Shown piece after piece: positions 1 to 8,413 of a stretch of 38,006 nt of DNA. Made by a program: the position numbers and the translations under genes. Position 1 is the first letter of the stretch. Each line of letters opens with the position of its first letter. The stretch covers positions 1 through 38,006 of the forward strand of contig NZ_BSOB01000023.1 of assembly GCF_030160295.1 (NCBI RefSeq), in the 5' to 3' direction. The DNA is from Dyella acidisoli (GTDB taxonomy: Bacteria; Pseudomonadota; Gammaproteobacteria; Xanthomonadales; Rhodanobacteraceae). The notes under the pieces were generated by a model. That model did not search any database. It saw only the letters and a program-made list of their open reading frames with translations, and had not been told where the DNA came from.

Positions 1-95
1 CCACCTTGGTGAGGCCTCATACATAGATGCAGCCGGCATTCGGGGATGAAAAAAGCGGTTGACGAAGGGGGCGAGTCCATACATAGGCTGGGATG
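1..95. repeat. Left arm of 95-bp window-terminal inverted repeat
   Basis: This stretch is the exact reverse complement of 37910-38004, with identity ending at base 95. It runs directly into a REP-like hairpin (83-147). Both window ends therefore carry the same repeat in opposite orientation, as expected when a contig stops at a dispersed repeat. It contains TTGACG (59-64) followed 15 bases later by TACATA (80-85), which could be a weak promoter pointing into the response regulator gene; that part is only a guess. Confidence 0.9.
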
Positions 96-147
96 CCAAT
101 CCCAGCTTCAGACTTGCGATGAAGCTGGGATTGCATCCCGGCCTACG
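83..147. repeat. REP/BIME-like hairpin (family B)
   Basis: The left arm beginning TAGGCTGGGATG (84-95) and the right arm ending CATCCCGGCCTACG are nearly perfect reverse complements over about 26 bases, with a loop of about nine bases around GACTTGCGA. The same design recurs at 11845-11922, 33801-33880 and 37857-37922 with other inner sequences. It lies just upstream of the response regulator start at 166, so it would be in the leader if transcription begins further left. Confidence 0.8.
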
Positions 148-165
148 TCGGCTACAGTGCGTGCC

Positions 166-801
166 ATGCACAGTATTGTTCTGGTCGATGATCACGCCAT
201 CGTTCGCGAGGGGTTCAAACGGCTTATCGAAATGGAGCCGGATCTCGAGGTCGTGGCCGAATGCCGCAATGCTGACGACGCGGTCGAGGCCATCTCTCAC
301 TTCCGCCCGGATCTGGTGGCGCTCGATTTGTCGCTGCCCGATGGCAGCGGCTTGCCGTTGATCGAACATCTGCGCAGCGTGGCTACCGGTACGCGCATCG
401 TGGTGCTGAGCATGCATGACGGCGAGCCGTACGTATCGGAAGCGCTACGGCGCGGTGCGAGCGGCTATGTCACCAAGGGTGCTGCGCCGGAAGAATTGGT
501 GGCCGGGTTGCGTGCGGTGATGCGCGGCGAGCAGTTCTTGAGTTCCGACTTGCGGCAGCGTCGCGCGGAGCGGCCGAACGATACGCTCGATCCGGTCGAT
601 CGGCTTACCGCGCGCGAGCATGAGGTGTTTCTGTTGCTGGCGGCTGGACGTGCGCCGAAGCAGGTGGCAGCGGAGTTGGGGATTGGGCAGAAGACGGTGT
701 ACATCCACCGTGCGAGCTTGATGGGGAAGCTTGGGGCGGGGTCGGAATTGGATCTTTATCGCATTGCCAGCGAGCGTGGGTTATTGCCGATTCGCACTTG
801 A
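166..801 (+). CDS. NarL/FixJ-type response regulator, LuxR-family HTH
   Basis: The 211-residue protein is a two-domain response regulator. The receiver domain (about residues 1-120) has the acidic pair D8-D9, the phosphoacceptor D54 in LVALDLSLPDGSG, and K104 in GYVTKG. The LuxR-type DNA-binding domain (about 145-205) carries LTAREHEVFLLLAAGR and the recognition helix around QKTVYIHRASLMGKL. The ATG at 166 was chosen because the receiver fold begins there with MHSIVLVDDH; upstream in-frame sequence runs through a hairpin repeat and does not look coding. No histidine kinase is present, but one could lie beyond the left edge. The signal and target genes cannot be told from the sequence. The gene converges on recN. 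Confidence 0.9.
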   Translation: MHSIVLVDDHAIVREGFKRLIEMEPDLEVVAECRNADDAVEAISHFRPDLVALDLSLPDGSGLPLIEHLRSVATGTRIVVLSMHDGEPYVSEALRRGASGYVTKGAAPEELVAGLRAVMRGEQFLSSDLRQRRAERPNDTLDPVDRLTAREHEVFLLLAAGRAPKQVAAELGIGQKTVYIHRASLMGKLGAGSELDLYRIASERGLLPIRT

Positions 802-820
802 CGGCGATGTGGTCTGTCGC

Positions 821-870
821 GAGGGTGGCCCCTCACCCCAACCCTCTCCCCGGAGGGGAGAGGGAGCAAT
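821..870. repeat. REP-like hairpin (family A) between convergent genes
   Basis: The core CCCTCTCCCC (843-852), GGA, GGGGAGAGGG (856-865) forms a perfect 10-bp stem, preceded by GGCCCCTCACCCCAA. Related copies occur at 8253-8390 (two, inverted), 10434-10571 (two) and 21443-21485. It sits between the convergent response regulator and recN genes and may act as a bidirectional transcription barrier, but there is no U-tract. Confidence 0.8.
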
Positions 871-875
871 AAGCA

Positions 876-2549
876 TTACACCGTTTGCGCCTGCTCCAAC
901 ATCTTCTTCGCATGCGCACGAGTCTCGCGCGTAATCTCCACACCACCTAGCATGCGCGCCAACTCATCGCGACGACCTTCGGTGTTCAACACCTCGATGC
1001 GGGTGTGCGTAGAGCCGTCGGAAGCATGTTTGCTGACACGCAAATGCGCATGACCTTGTGCGGCGACTTGCGGCAGATGTGTCACGCACAACACCTGGCA
1101 ACGCGAGCCGAGGGCACGCAATTTCTGGCCGACCACTTCGGCTACTGCGCCACCGATGCCTGTATCGACTTCGTCGAACACCATGCAGCCAATGGTGTCT
1201 TTGCCCAACGTCGCCACTTCGATCGCCAGGCTGATGCGTGCCAGTTCGCCGCCTGAGGCGACTTTGCGCAAGGGACGTGGCGGCTGGCCGGGGTTGGCGC
1301 TGACCAGCAGTTCGCAGCGTTCGCGGCCCTGCGGATCGGGATCGCTGGTTTCGGAAGCTTCCAGCGTCACCAGCAATACGCCGCCGGCCATGCCGAGTTC
1401 CGCCATCAAGGCGCTTACTTCCTTGCCAAGACGTTTCGCTGCGGTTTGTCTTGCCTTGCTCAGTGCTTCTGCCGCTTTGTCGTAATCGCGCTGGAGTTGC
1501 GTGCGCTGCGCTTGGAGCTTTTCGAGTGCCTCACCGGCGTTTTCCAGTTCGGTCAATTCGCTCTGCAACGCGATGCGCTTGTCGTCGAGTTCTGCGACGG
1601 GCAAGCGATGTTTGCGCGACAGTTCGTGCAGACGCGTGAGATGGGTGTCGACCTCGGCGTAGCGCTCTGGATCGAGATCGACATCTTGTGCGTAGCGCGC
1701 AAGGCCGTCGACGGCTTCGGTGAGCTGGATTTGCGCGTTGTCGAGCAGTTCGAGCATCGGTGCGAGGCGATCGTCGAGCGTAGCAAGACGGCCCAGTTCC
1801 GCATGCGCACGACCAAGCGACATACGCAATGCAAATTCGCTGTCGCCGTCGAGCAGATCGACCACACCCGTGATGCCCTCAGTGAGCTTGCTGGCGTTGG
1901 CGAGGCGCTTGTGGCTGTTTTCCAGTTCCATTAACTCTGCGGCGGGCAGCGCCCATTTTTCCAGTTCGGAAAGTTCGTGCCGCAGCAGTTCCAGGCGATG
2001 CTCGCGATCTTCGCCGCCGCTCAGCTTGCGGATACGTGCGCCGAGTTCACGCCACTGCAGGGCGAGGTCGCGCACTTGCGCTACACGCACTTCGTTTTCA
2101 GCGTAGGCATCAAGCAGATTCAATTGATGCGTGCGCTCCAGTAGCGCCTGGTGTTCATGCTGGCCGTGGATTTCTACCAGCAACGCAGCCAGCTCGCTGA
2201 TCTGGCCGACAGTGGCGGGGCGGCCATTGATCCAGGCGCGCGAACTGCCCTCGGCGCGGATCACACGGCGCAATTGGCAGGCACCGTCTTCGTCCAGCTC
2301 TTCGCGCTTCAGCCAGTCATGCGCCTCGGGCAGGTTGCCAAGGTCGAACTCGGCGGCGAGTTCCGCGCGATCGCTGCCGCTTCGCACGATGCCGCTATCG
2401 GCACGTGCGCCGGCCAGCAGCATCAGGGCGTCGACCAGCAGGGACTTGCCCGCGCCGGTTTCCCCGCTGACCACGGTGAGGCCTGGGCCAAAGGCGAGAT
2501 CGGCTTCTTCAACGACGGCGAGATGGCGGACGTAGAGGGAGGTGAGCAT
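876..2549 (-). CDS. recN: DNA repair protein RecN
   Basis: This 557-residue protein is an SMC-like ATPase that acts in double-strand break repair, holding or bridging DNA ends for RecA-dependent recombination in the cytoplasm. The N-terminus has the Walker A motif GETGAGKS (about residues 30-37). The middle (about 150-370) is helical, charged and coiled-coil-like. The C-terminal half has the ABC signature region RKVASGGELARISLA and the Walker B/D-loop block MVFDEVDTGIGG, followed by the switch region VLCVTHLPQVAA. The length matches E. coli RecN (553). The start ATG opens with MLTSLYVRHLAVVEEADL, typical of the family. It is transcribed away from hrcA, with 188 bp between the two starts. I did not recognise a LexA box upstream. 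Confidence 0.97.
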   Translation of the reverse strand: MLTSLYVRHLAVVEEADLAFGPGLTVVSGETGAGKSLLVDALMLLAGARADSGIVRSGSDRAELAAEFDLGNLPEAHDWLKREELDEDGACQLRRVIRAEGSSRAWINGRPATVGQISELAALLVEIHGQHEHQALLERTHQLNLLDAYAENEVRVAQVRDLALQWRELGARIRKLSGGEDREHRLELLRHELSELEKWALPAAELMELENSHKRLANASKLTEGITGVVDLLDGDSEFALRMSLGRAHAELGRLATLDDRLAPMLELLDNAQIQLTEAVDGLARYAQDVDLDPERYAEVDTHLTRLHELSRKHRLPVAELDDKRIALQSELTELENAGEALEKLQAQRTQLQRDYDKAAEALSKARQTAAKRLGKEVSALMAELGMAGGVLLVTLEASETSDPDPQGRERCELLVSANPGQPPRPLRKVASGGELARISLAIEVATLGKDTIGCMVFDEVDTGIGGAVAEVVGQKLRALGSRCQVLCVTHLPQVAAQGHAHLRVSKHASDGSTHTRIEVLNTEGRRDELARMLGGVEITRETRAHAKKMLEQAQTV

Positions 2550-2588
2550 GGGGTGGCGTGATGGTGACCGGCGCGATTGTAAGGGGGA

Positions 2589-2666
2589 GCAGGGAACGGG
2601 GAATAGGGAGCATGGAAGTTAACGTGATCGAGTTGTTCTCTCGTTCCCCCAATCCCCGTTCCCCGC
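2589..2666. repeat. Imperfect inverted repeat between recN and hrcA
   Basis: The G-rich arm at 2589-2610 (core GGAACGGGGAATAGGGAG) pairs imperfectly with the C-rich arm at 2643-2666 (core CCAATCCCCGTTCCCC), leaving a loop of about 32 bases. It lies in the divergent intergenic region 2550-2737. I see no clear promoter for either gene and no CIRCE element (TTAGCACTC-N9-GAGTGCTAA) there. Confidence 0.6.
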
Positions 2667-2737
2667 CTTTGGAGTATTTCTTGCATTCTCTCCCATCAAA
2701 CCTTATTTGTTAGGTGTCTCACGGATTGCCACAGCGC

Positions 2738-3796
2738 ATGTCTCGTCACCCTCCTGGCCAAGAACTCGATGCTCGCGCACGGCGCTTATTGCGCACGTTG
2801 ATCGCGCAGTATCTGGTCGACGGCGAGCCGGTCGGTTCGCGCACGCTGTCGCGCTCTTCCGGACTGGACGTGAGCCCGGCCACCATCCGCAACGTCATGG
2901 CGGATTTGGAGGAAGCCGGCTTGATTGCCTCGCCGCATACCTCGGCCGGACGTATTCCCACCCCGCGCGGCCTGCGCCTGTTCGTCGACAGCCTGATCGA
3001 ATTGCAGCCGCTGCCACGCGATGAAATGGTGCGCTTGCAGCGTGAACTGCCGCCCGGCCCGGCGACGGTGCGCGACCTGGTCGGCAACGCTTCGGTGCTG
3101 CTTTCGGCGATGACCCATTTCGCGGGCGTGGTGACGGTGCCGCGCCAGACCGATTTCCCGCTGCGCCATATCGATTTCATGCCGCTGCCGGATGCACGCG
3201 TGCTGGTGATCCTGGTGTTCTCCGACAACCAGGTGCAGAACCGCGTGATCCAGCTGGCCAAACCGGTGGAGGCGAGGGATCTGGAGCAGGCGGCCAACTA
3301 CATCAACGAGCATTTCGTGGGCCTGCGCGTGGACGACATTCGCGCGCATTTGCTGCGCGAACTGCGTGAGGCCAGCAGCGAGTTGCATCAGATGCTGGCC
3401 CAGGCAGTGGAACTGGCAGCAGCATCCTTCGCGCCGCAGGATGAGGACGTACTGGTCAGCGGCCAGACCAACCTGATGGCCTATGCGGAGCTGGCCAACC
3501 TCGACCGTCTGCGCGAGCTGTTCGAGGCATTCCAGAAGAAGAACGAACTGCTGCAATTGATGGAAACCTGCGCCAAGGCGCCTGGCGTGCGCCTGTTTAT
3601 TGGCGAGGAATCGGGATTCGCAGCGCTGGATGGTTGCAGCGTGGTCACTGCCAGTTACGGGGCGCAGGGCCGGTTGTTGGGTGCGGTCGGTGTGATCGGA
3701 CCCACGCGGATGGCCTATGATCGCGTGATTCCGGTGGTGCAAGCCACGGCGCGACTGCTCAGCGATGCCTTGAATCGCGCTGCCACGACCTTATAA
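2738..3796 (+). CDS. hrcA: Heat-inducible transcription repressor HrcA
   Basis: HrcA represses chaperone genes by binding CIRCE operators and is matured by GroEL. The 352-residue protein has an N-terminal winged helix: ARRLLRTLIAQYLVDGEPVGSRTLSR and GLDVSPATIRNVMADLEEAGLIASPHTSAGRIPT are near-textbook HrcA. A GAF-like dimerisation region and the C-terminal block GVRLFIGEESGFAALDGCSVVTASYG then AVGVIGPTRMAYDRVIPVV follow. The ATG at 2738 was preferred over an in-frame GTG at 2714, which adds eight residues; neither has a good ribosome binding site. No CIRCE site is visible in this window, so its targets (probably groESL) would be elsewhere. A hairpin plus T-run follows the stop, which partly separates hrcA from grpE. 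Confidence 0.96.
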   Translation: MSRHPPGQELDARARRLLRTLIAQYLVDGEPVGSRTLSRSSGLDVSPATIRNVMADLEEAGLIASPHTSAGRIPTPRGLRLFVDSLIELQPLPRDEMVRLQRELPPGPATVRDLVGNASVLLSAMTHFAGVVTVPRQTDFPLRHIDFMPLPDARVLVILVFSDNQVQNRVIQLAKPVEARDLEQAANYINEHFVGLRVDDIRAHLLRELREASSELHQMLAQAVELAAASFAPQDEDVLVSGQTNLMAYAELANLDRLRELFEAFQKKNELLQLMETCAKAPGVRLFIGEESGFAALDGCSVVTASYGAQGRLLGAVGVIGPTRMAYDRVIPVVQATARLLSDALNRAATTL

Positions 3797-3810
3797 AGGC
3801 CGGTTGGGAG

Positions 3811-3834
3811 GCGGGCTCACCCGCAAAATTTTTT
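3811..3834 (+). terminator. Intrinsic terminator after hrcA
   Basis: A GCGGG stem (3811-3815), CTCA loop and CCCGC (3820-3824) are followed by AAAA and TTTTTT (3829-3834). The stem is only 5 bp, so termination may be partial and some read-through into grpE is likely. Confidence 0.6.
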
Positions 3835-3882
3835 CGATGGTCGGTATCGCATGCCGGCCCAGGACGATGTTTGGAGTCATTC

Positions 3883-4419
3883 ATGCATAACAGCGATTCG
3901 CAATCGCCGGACCAGGCACCTGAAATGGACGCGCAGAACGCCGCAACGGGCGGTGAACTGGACGCGCTCAAGGCCAAGCTGGCCGAGCTGGAGGCGAGCA
4001 ATCGGGAGCTGCGCGAAACCGTGCTGCGCGAAAAGGCTGAGCTGGAAAACCAGCGCCGCCGCCTGCATCGCGACCTGGAGCAGGCACGCCGCTTCGCCAA
4101 CGAAAAGCTGCTCAACGATCTGCTGCCGGTGTATGACGGCTTGGAGCGAGGCCTGACGACCGAAGGCGGGGATGTCGCCACGATTCGCGAAGGCCTGAGC
4201 CTCACCCTGAAGGAACTGCTGCGCATCGCCAGCAATAACGGCCTGGTGCAGGTCGATCCGGTCGATCAGCCGCTCGATCCGGAACGTCATCACGCCGTGA
4301 GCATGGTGGAAGCGCCGGGCAAGGCAGCCGGCACTGTGGTGGCGGTGTTGCAAAAAGGCTATGTACTCAACGATCGATTGCTGCGCCCGGCATTGGTGAC
4401 CGTGGCCAAGGACGACTAG
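3883..4419 (+). CDS. grpE: Nucleotide exchange factor GrpE
   Basis: GrpE is the co-chaperone that releases ADP from DnaK. The 178-residue product has a long N-terminal helix of coiled-coil character (ELDALKAKLAELEASNRELRETVLREKAELENQ, described here as residues about 25-57) followed by the helical bundle RRRLHRDLEQARRFANEKLLNDLLPVYDGLERG, and the C-terminal beta domain with DPERHHAVSMVEAPGKAAGTVVAVLQKGYVLNDRLLRPALV-type sequence. The ATG at 3883 was chosen because GGAG lies at 3873-3876, six bases upstream; an in-frame TTG at 3871 overlaps that ribosome binding site. It precedes dnaK by 126 bp, and that gap carries a heat-shock promoter, so dnaK can be made without grpE. Confidence 0.96.
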   Translation: MHNSDSQSPDQAPEMDAQNAATGGELDALKAKLAELEASNRELRETVLREKAELENQRRRLHRDLEQARRFANEKLLNDLLPVYDGLERGLTTEGGDVATIREGLSLTLKELLRIASNNGLVQVDPVDQPLDPERHHAVSMVEAPGKAAGTVVAVLQKGYVLNDRLLRPALVTVAKDD

Positions 4420-4462
4420 CTAAACGGCACCTGTAATTTCAGAACTGCAGGGTTTACCTGGT

Positions 4463-4489
4463 ATTGAACGACTTTCGCCAGAACCCCAT
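4463..4489 (+). promoter_or_regulatory. Sigma32-type heat-shock promoter before dnaK
   Basis: ATTGAA (4463-4468) resembles the sigma32 -35 element CTTGAA, and CCCCAT (4484-4489, followed by CT) matches the sigma32 -10 element CCCCATnT. The spacer is 15 bases, inside the known 11-16 range. It lies 57 bases before the dnaK start. No comparable site was seen before hrcA or grpE. Confidence 0.75.
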
Positions 4490-4545
4490 CTGACAGACAT
4501 TCGCGGCCGAGGGGTCGCACACGAGATTTCCGGAGAGCACACATC

Positions 4546-6480
4546 ATGGGCAAGATCATCGGCATCGACCTGGGCACGACCAACTCGTGCGTCGCCATCA
4601 TGGATGGCAGCACCGCCAGGGTGATCGAAAACTCGGAAGGCGATCGCACTACGCCGTCCATCGTTGCATTCACCAAGGACAACGAGGTGATGGTAGGTGC
4701 CCCCGCCAAGCGTCAGGGCGTCACCAATCCGAAGAACACCTTCTACGCGGTGAAGCGCCTGATCGGCCGCAAGTTCACCGATGCCGAGGTGCAGAAAGAC
4801 ATCCACATCGTGCCGTACGGCATCGTCGCCCACGAAAACGGTGATGCCTGGGTGCAGACCTCCGACGGCAAGAAAATGGCGCCGCAGGAAATCTCTGCCA
4901 AAGTGCTGATGAAGATGAAGAAGACCGCCGAGGATTACCTTGGCGAAACGATCACCGAAGCCGTGATCACCGTGCCGGCCTACTTCAACGATAGTCAGCG
5001 CCAGGCCACCAAGGACGCCGGTCGCATCGCCGGCCTGGACGTGAAGCGCATTATCAACGAGCCGACCGCGGCTGCGCTGGCCTACGGCCTGGACAAGAAG
5101 GGCGGTGATCGCAAGATCGCGGTGTACGATCTCGGCGGTGGCACCTTCGACGTATCGATCATCGAAATCGCCGAAGTCGACGGCGAGAAGCAATTCGAAG
5201 TGCTGGCCACCAATGGCGACACGTTCCTCGGCGGCGAAGACTTCGACAAGCGCGTCATCGACTATCTCATCGAAGAATTCAAGAAGGATCAGGGCATCGA
5301 CCTCAGCAAGGATCCGCTGGCGCTGCAGCGCCTGAAGGATGCGGCCGAACGCGCCAAGATCGAACTGTCGTCCTCGCACCAGACCGAAGTGAACCTGCCG
5401 TACGTGACGGCGGATGCGTCCGGTCCGAAGCATCTGAACATCAAGCTCACCCGCGCCAAGCTGGAAGCGCTGGTGGAAGACTTGGTCAAGCGCACCATCG
5501 AACCGTGCCGCACCGCGCTCAATGACGCTGGCCTGCGCGTGTCCGACATCAGCGAAGTGATCCTGGTCGGCGGCCAGACCCGCATGCCGAAGGTGCAGGA
5601 AGCGGTGAAGGATTTCTTCGGCAAGGAGCCGCGCAAGGACGTCAACCCGGACGAAGCGGTCGCCGTGGGCGCGGCCATTCAGGGCGGCGTGCTGGGTGGT
5701 TCGGTGAAGGACGTGCTGCTGCTCGACGTTACCCCGCTGTCGCTGGGTATCGAAACCATGGGCGGCGTGATGACCAAGCTGATCGAGAAGAACACCACGG
5801 TGCCGACCAAGGCCTCGCAGGTCTTCTCCACCGCCGAAGACAACCAGACCGCGGTGACTGTGCATGTGCTGCAGGGCGAGCGCGACCGCGCCAGCGCGAA
5901 CAAGTCGTTGGGCAAGTTCGACCTGGCCGGCATTGATTCTGCGCCGCGCGGCATGCCGCAGATCGAAGTGACCTTCGACATCGACGCCAACGGCATCTTG
6001 CACGTGTCCGCGAAGGACAAGAAAACCGGCAAGGAACAGCGCATCGAGATCAAGGCCGGTTCCGGTCTGTCGGAAGAAGAGATCCGCCGCATGGTGGCCG
6101 ACGCGGAAAGCCACAAGGAAGAAGACCGCAAGTTCCAGGAACTGGTCGGCACACGCAACAAGGCGGATCAGCTGGTCCACGCCACGCGCAGCGCATTGAA
6201 GGAGTATGGCGGCAAGGTGCCGGGTGCGCAGCTCAGCGAGATCGAAGGCGCGCTGTCCGACCTGGAAAAGGTGAAAGACAGCGACGACAAGGACGCCATC
6301 GAGGCCAAGATCCAGAAGCTGGAGCAGGTGGCGCAGTCGCTGTATGCCGCGGCTCAGGCAGGTCACGCCGACGCTGGCGCAGGCGCCCAGCAGCACGGAC
6401 CGGGTCCGGGCGGCTCCGCACAGCCGGACGATGTGGTCGATGCTGAATTCACCGAAGTGAAGAATGACGGCAAGTCTTAA
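4546..6480 (+). CDS. dnaK: Molecular chaperone DnaK (Hsp70)
   Basis: DnaK is the ATP-dependent Hsp70 that binds hydrophobic segments of unfolded proteins, working with DnaJ and GrpE. The 644-residue length is standard. The ATPase domain opens [16 protein letters not shown], with the Hsp70 signatures [18 protein letters not shown] and [17 protein letters not shown]. The linker [19 protein letters not shown] leads to the substrate-binding beta domain, then the helical lid and the conserved tail [18 protein letters not shown] lies shortly before the ATG. A sigma32-like promoter precedes the gene and a hairpin follows it. The antisense strand is open for nearly 700 codons, a known by-product of dnaK codon use rather than a gene. 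Confidence 0.99.
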   Translation: MGKIIGIDLGTTNSCVAIMDGSTARVIENSEGDRTTPSIVAFTKDNEVMVGAPAKRQGVTNPKNTFYAVKRLIGRKFTDAEVQKDIHIVPYGIVAHENGDAWVQTSDGKKMAPQEISAKVLMKMKKTAEDYLGETITEAVITVPAYFNDSQRQATKDAGRIAGLDVKRIINEPTAAALAYGLDKKGGDRKIAVYDLGGGTFDVSIIEIAEVDGEKQFEVLATNGDTFLGGEDFDKRVIDYLIEEFKKDQGIDLSKDPLALQRLKDAAERAKIELSSSHQTEVNLPYVTADASGPKHLNIKLTRAKLEALVEDLVKRTIEPCRTALNDAGLRVSDISEVILVGGQTRMPKVQEAVKDFFGKEPRKDVNPDEAVAVGAAIQGGVLGGSVKDVLLLDVTPLSLGIETMGGVMTKLIEKNTTVPTKASQVFSTAEDNQTAVTVHVLQGERDRASANKSLGKFDLAGIDSAPRGMPQIEVTFDIDANGILHVSAKDKKTGKEQRIEIKAGSGLSEEEIRRMVADAESHKEEDRKFQELVGTRNKADQLVHATRSALKEYGGKVPGAQLSEIEGALSDLEKVKDSDDKDAIEAKIQKLEQVAQSLYAAAQAGHADAGAGAQQHGPGPGGSAQPDDVVDAEFTEVKNDGKS

Positions 6481-6498
6481 GCTACAAGCCGTTTGACG

Positions 6499-6526
6499 AC
6501 GAGCGCTCCACATGGGGCGCTCGTTT
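6499..6526 (+). terminator. Hairpin after dnaK, possible weak terminator
   Basis: ACGAGCGC (6499-6506) pairs perfectly with GCGCTCGT (6517-6524), with extra inner pairing of TCC and GGG. Only a short T-run (6524-6526) follows, so it may attenuate rather than stop transcription into the next gene and dnaJ. Confidence 0.55.
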
Positions 6527-6545
6527 CGTGTCGGGAGGGGAGACG

Positions 6546-7124
6546 ATGGAAAAGGGGCGGCTCGAGGCCTTCAGCGATGGCGTGCTCGCCATCATCATCA
6601 CCATCATGGTGCTGGAGCTGAAGGTGCCGCACGGCGATGGCTGGGATGTTCTGTTTCAGCAGTGGCCGGTGTTCCTGAGCTACGTATTGAGCTTCATCTA
6701 CGTAGGCATTTACTGGAACAATCATCACCATTTCATGCATGCTGCGGAGAAGGTGAGCGGCGGCGTGCTCTGGACCAATCTCCACCTGTTGTTCTGGTTG
6801 TCGTTGATGCCGGTGACCACCGGCTGGATGGGCGAAAATCACTTTGCAAGGCTGCCGGTGGCGGTATACGGCTTCGTGTTGATGATGTGCGCCATCGCGT
6901 GGCAGCCATTCCAGCACAGCCTGATCGCGGCCAACGGCGGCAAAGGCTCCCTCCTGGCCCAGGCGTTAGGTGGTGACTGGAAAGGCAAGGTCGCCGTCGC
7001 CATGTATCTAGGCGGCATCCTGCTGGCGTTTGTGGCGCCGTGGGTGTCGTGTGTTCTTTATGCCACGGTGGCTGCGATCTGGTTCATTCCCGATCGGCGC
7101 ATCGAATCGCGGATCAAGCAATGA
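6546..7124 (+). CDS. TMEM175/DUF1211-family membrane protein (potassium-channel-like)
   Basis: The 192-residue protein has about six hydrophobic segments and begins [25 protein letters not shown], carrying the RxxxFSDG pattern of the TMEM175/DUF1211 family. Bacterial members are known as tetrameric potassium channels whose pore is lined by the first helix. [10 protein letters not shown] and [17 protein letters not shown] are also family-like. The ATG at 6546 was chosen because GGGAGGGGAG (6533-6542) is an excellent ribosome binding site; an upstream GTG at 6528 would lie before it. The TGA stop overlaps the dnaJ ATG in ATGA, so the two are probably translationally coupled. A channel-like gene between dnaK and dnaJ is unusual. 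Ion selectivity is inferred from family only. Confidence 0.88.
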   Translation: MEKGRLEAFSDGVLAIIITIMVLELKVPHGDGWDVLFQQWPVFLSYVLSFIYVGIYWNNHHHFMHAAEKVSGGVLWTNLHLLFWLSLMPVTTGWMGENHFARLPVAVYGFVLMMCAIAWQPFQHSLIAANGGKGSLLAQALGGDWKGKVAVAMYLGGILLAFVAPWVSCVLYATVAAIWFIPDRRIESRIKQ

Positions 7125-8239
7125 GCAAGCGTGACTACTACGAAATTCTCGGTGTCGAACGTTCGGTCAACGAGGCTGAGCTGAAAAAAGCATTTCGTCG
7201 CCTGGCGATGAAATACCATCCCGACCGCAGCCCGGACGATCCGCACGCACAGGAGAAGTTCAAAGAGGCCAAGGAAGCCTACGACGTACTTTCCGATACG
7301 CAGAAGCGTTCGATGTATGACCAGTACGGCCACGCCGCGTTCGAAGGCGGCATGGGCGGTCGCGGCGGTGGTGCCGGCTTCGGCGATATGGGCGATATCT
7401 TCGGGGATATTTTCGGCGACATCTTCGGTGGCGGCCGTTCCTCGCGTCCGCGGCGCGGTGCGGATCTGCGCTACATCATGGAGCTTGATCTCGAAGAAGC
7501 CGTATTCGGTATCGAGAAGAAGTTCGACATTCCCACCCAGGTCAATTGCCATCACTGCAATGGTAGCGGTTCGGAGGACGGCAAGACCGTCAGCTGCCGC
7601 ACCTGTAACGGCCACGGCCGCGTGCGCATGCAGAACGGCATCTTTTCGATCCAGCAGACCTGCCCGCATTGCGGCGGCAGTGGTCGCTCGATTGAGAAAC
7701 CCTGCAAGAAATGTCATGGCGAAGGACGTCTGGAAGAAACACGCACCTTGTCCGTGCGCATTCCGGCCGGCGTCGACAATGGCGACCGCATTCGTTTGGC
7801 CGGGCAGGGCGAAGCCGGTCCGGCTGGCACGGAAGCAGGTGATCTTTACGTGGAAGTGCACGTGCGCGAGCACGAGATTTTCCAGCGCGATGGCAACAAT
7901 CTCTTCTGTGAAGTGCCGATCCGCATCTCGCAGGCCGCGCTGGGCACAGAGCTGCAAGTGCCCACCTTGGATGGCGAAGTCGCCATGACCATTCCGCCGG
8001 AAACGCAAACCGGGCAGCAGTTTGTGTTGCGCGGGCGTGGCGTGAAGTCCGTGCGCGGTGGACGCACCGGCGACTTGATCTGCCGCGTGATGGTGGAAAC
8101 ACCGGTGCGCCTGACGCGCGAACAGCGCGAACTGCTGGAGCAACTGGAAGCCACCTTTACCGAGGACGACGAGCACACGCCGCGTGCGAAGGGTTTTATG
8201 GATGGCGTGAAGCAGTTTTGGTCGCGGGTGACTTCCTGA
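7121..8239 (+). CDS. dnaJ: Chaperone protein DnaJ (Hsp40)
   Basis: DnaJ delivers substrates to DnaK and stimulates its ATPase. The 372-residue protein has the J domain (residues 1-70, with KYHPDRSP containing HPD), a Gly/Phe-rich linker with the repeated unit [11 protein letters not shown], and the zinc domain with four intact CxxCxGxG motifs: [24 protein letters not shown] and CKKCHGEG. The C-terminal substrate-binding domains end near VTS. The ATG at 7121 starts [12 protein letters not shown], the classic DnaJ opening; an in-frame extension to 7040 lies inside the previous gene. The four-base overlap with that gene and the weak ribosome binding site suggest that dnaJ translation depends on the upstream gene. 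Confidence 0.98.
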   Translation: MSKRDYYEILGVERSVNEAELKKAFRRLAMKYHPDRSPDDPHAQEKFKEAKEAYDVLSDTQKRSMYDQYGHAAFEGGMGGRGGGAGFGDMGDIFGDIFGDIFGGGRSSRPRRGADLRYIMELDLEEAVFGIEKKFDIPTQVNCHHCNGSGSEDGKTVSCRTCNGHGRVRMQNGIFSIQQTCPHCGGSGRSIEKPCKKCHGEGRLEETRTLSVRIPAGVDNGDRIRLAGQGEAGPAGTEAGDLYVEVHVREHEIFQRDGNNLFCEVPIRISQAALGTELQVPTLDGEVAMTIPPETQTGQQFVLRGRGVKSVRGGRTGDLICRVMVETPVRLTREQRELLEQLEATFTEDDEHTPRAKGFMDGVKQFWSRVTS

Positions 8240-8252
8240 GTTCGAGATGTGC

Positions 8253-8390
8253 TCCCTCTCCCCTCTGGGGAGAGGGTTGGGGTGAGGGGCCAATCTTGCG
8301 AAGATGTGGATCTTTTCCAATAGTGCTTCGATGCAACTTCATCGCAAGATTGGCCCCTCACCCTAGCCCTCTCCCCGAAGGGGAGAGGGA
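8253..8390. repeat. Inverted pair of family A repeats (48-bp arms)
   Basis: The arm at 8253-8300 is the reverse complement of 8343-8390 at 44 of 48 positions, with a 42-bp loop. Each arm also holds its own GGGGAGAGGG-type hairpin, and the innermost part reads GGCCAATCTTGCG. The structure fills most of the 174-bp gap between dnaJ and dapB and could act as a terminator or mRNA-stabilising hairpin. Confidence 0.9.
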
Positions 8391-8413
8391 ATAAAAGCGC
8401 AAGGACACCTCGC

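Noticed and set aside
83-147. CRISPR repeats
   Set aside because: The hairpin repeats are dispersed singly, without regular spacers or cas genes.
2550-2737. CIRCE element upstream of hrcA
   Set aside because: No TTAGCACTC-N9-GAGTGCTAA or close variant was found there or before grpE and dnaK.
4420-6513. Long open frame of about 697 codons on the strand opposite dnaK
   Set aside because: dnaK is certain on the plus strand, and long antisense frames opposite dnaK are a known effect of its codon use; there are no recognisable motifs.
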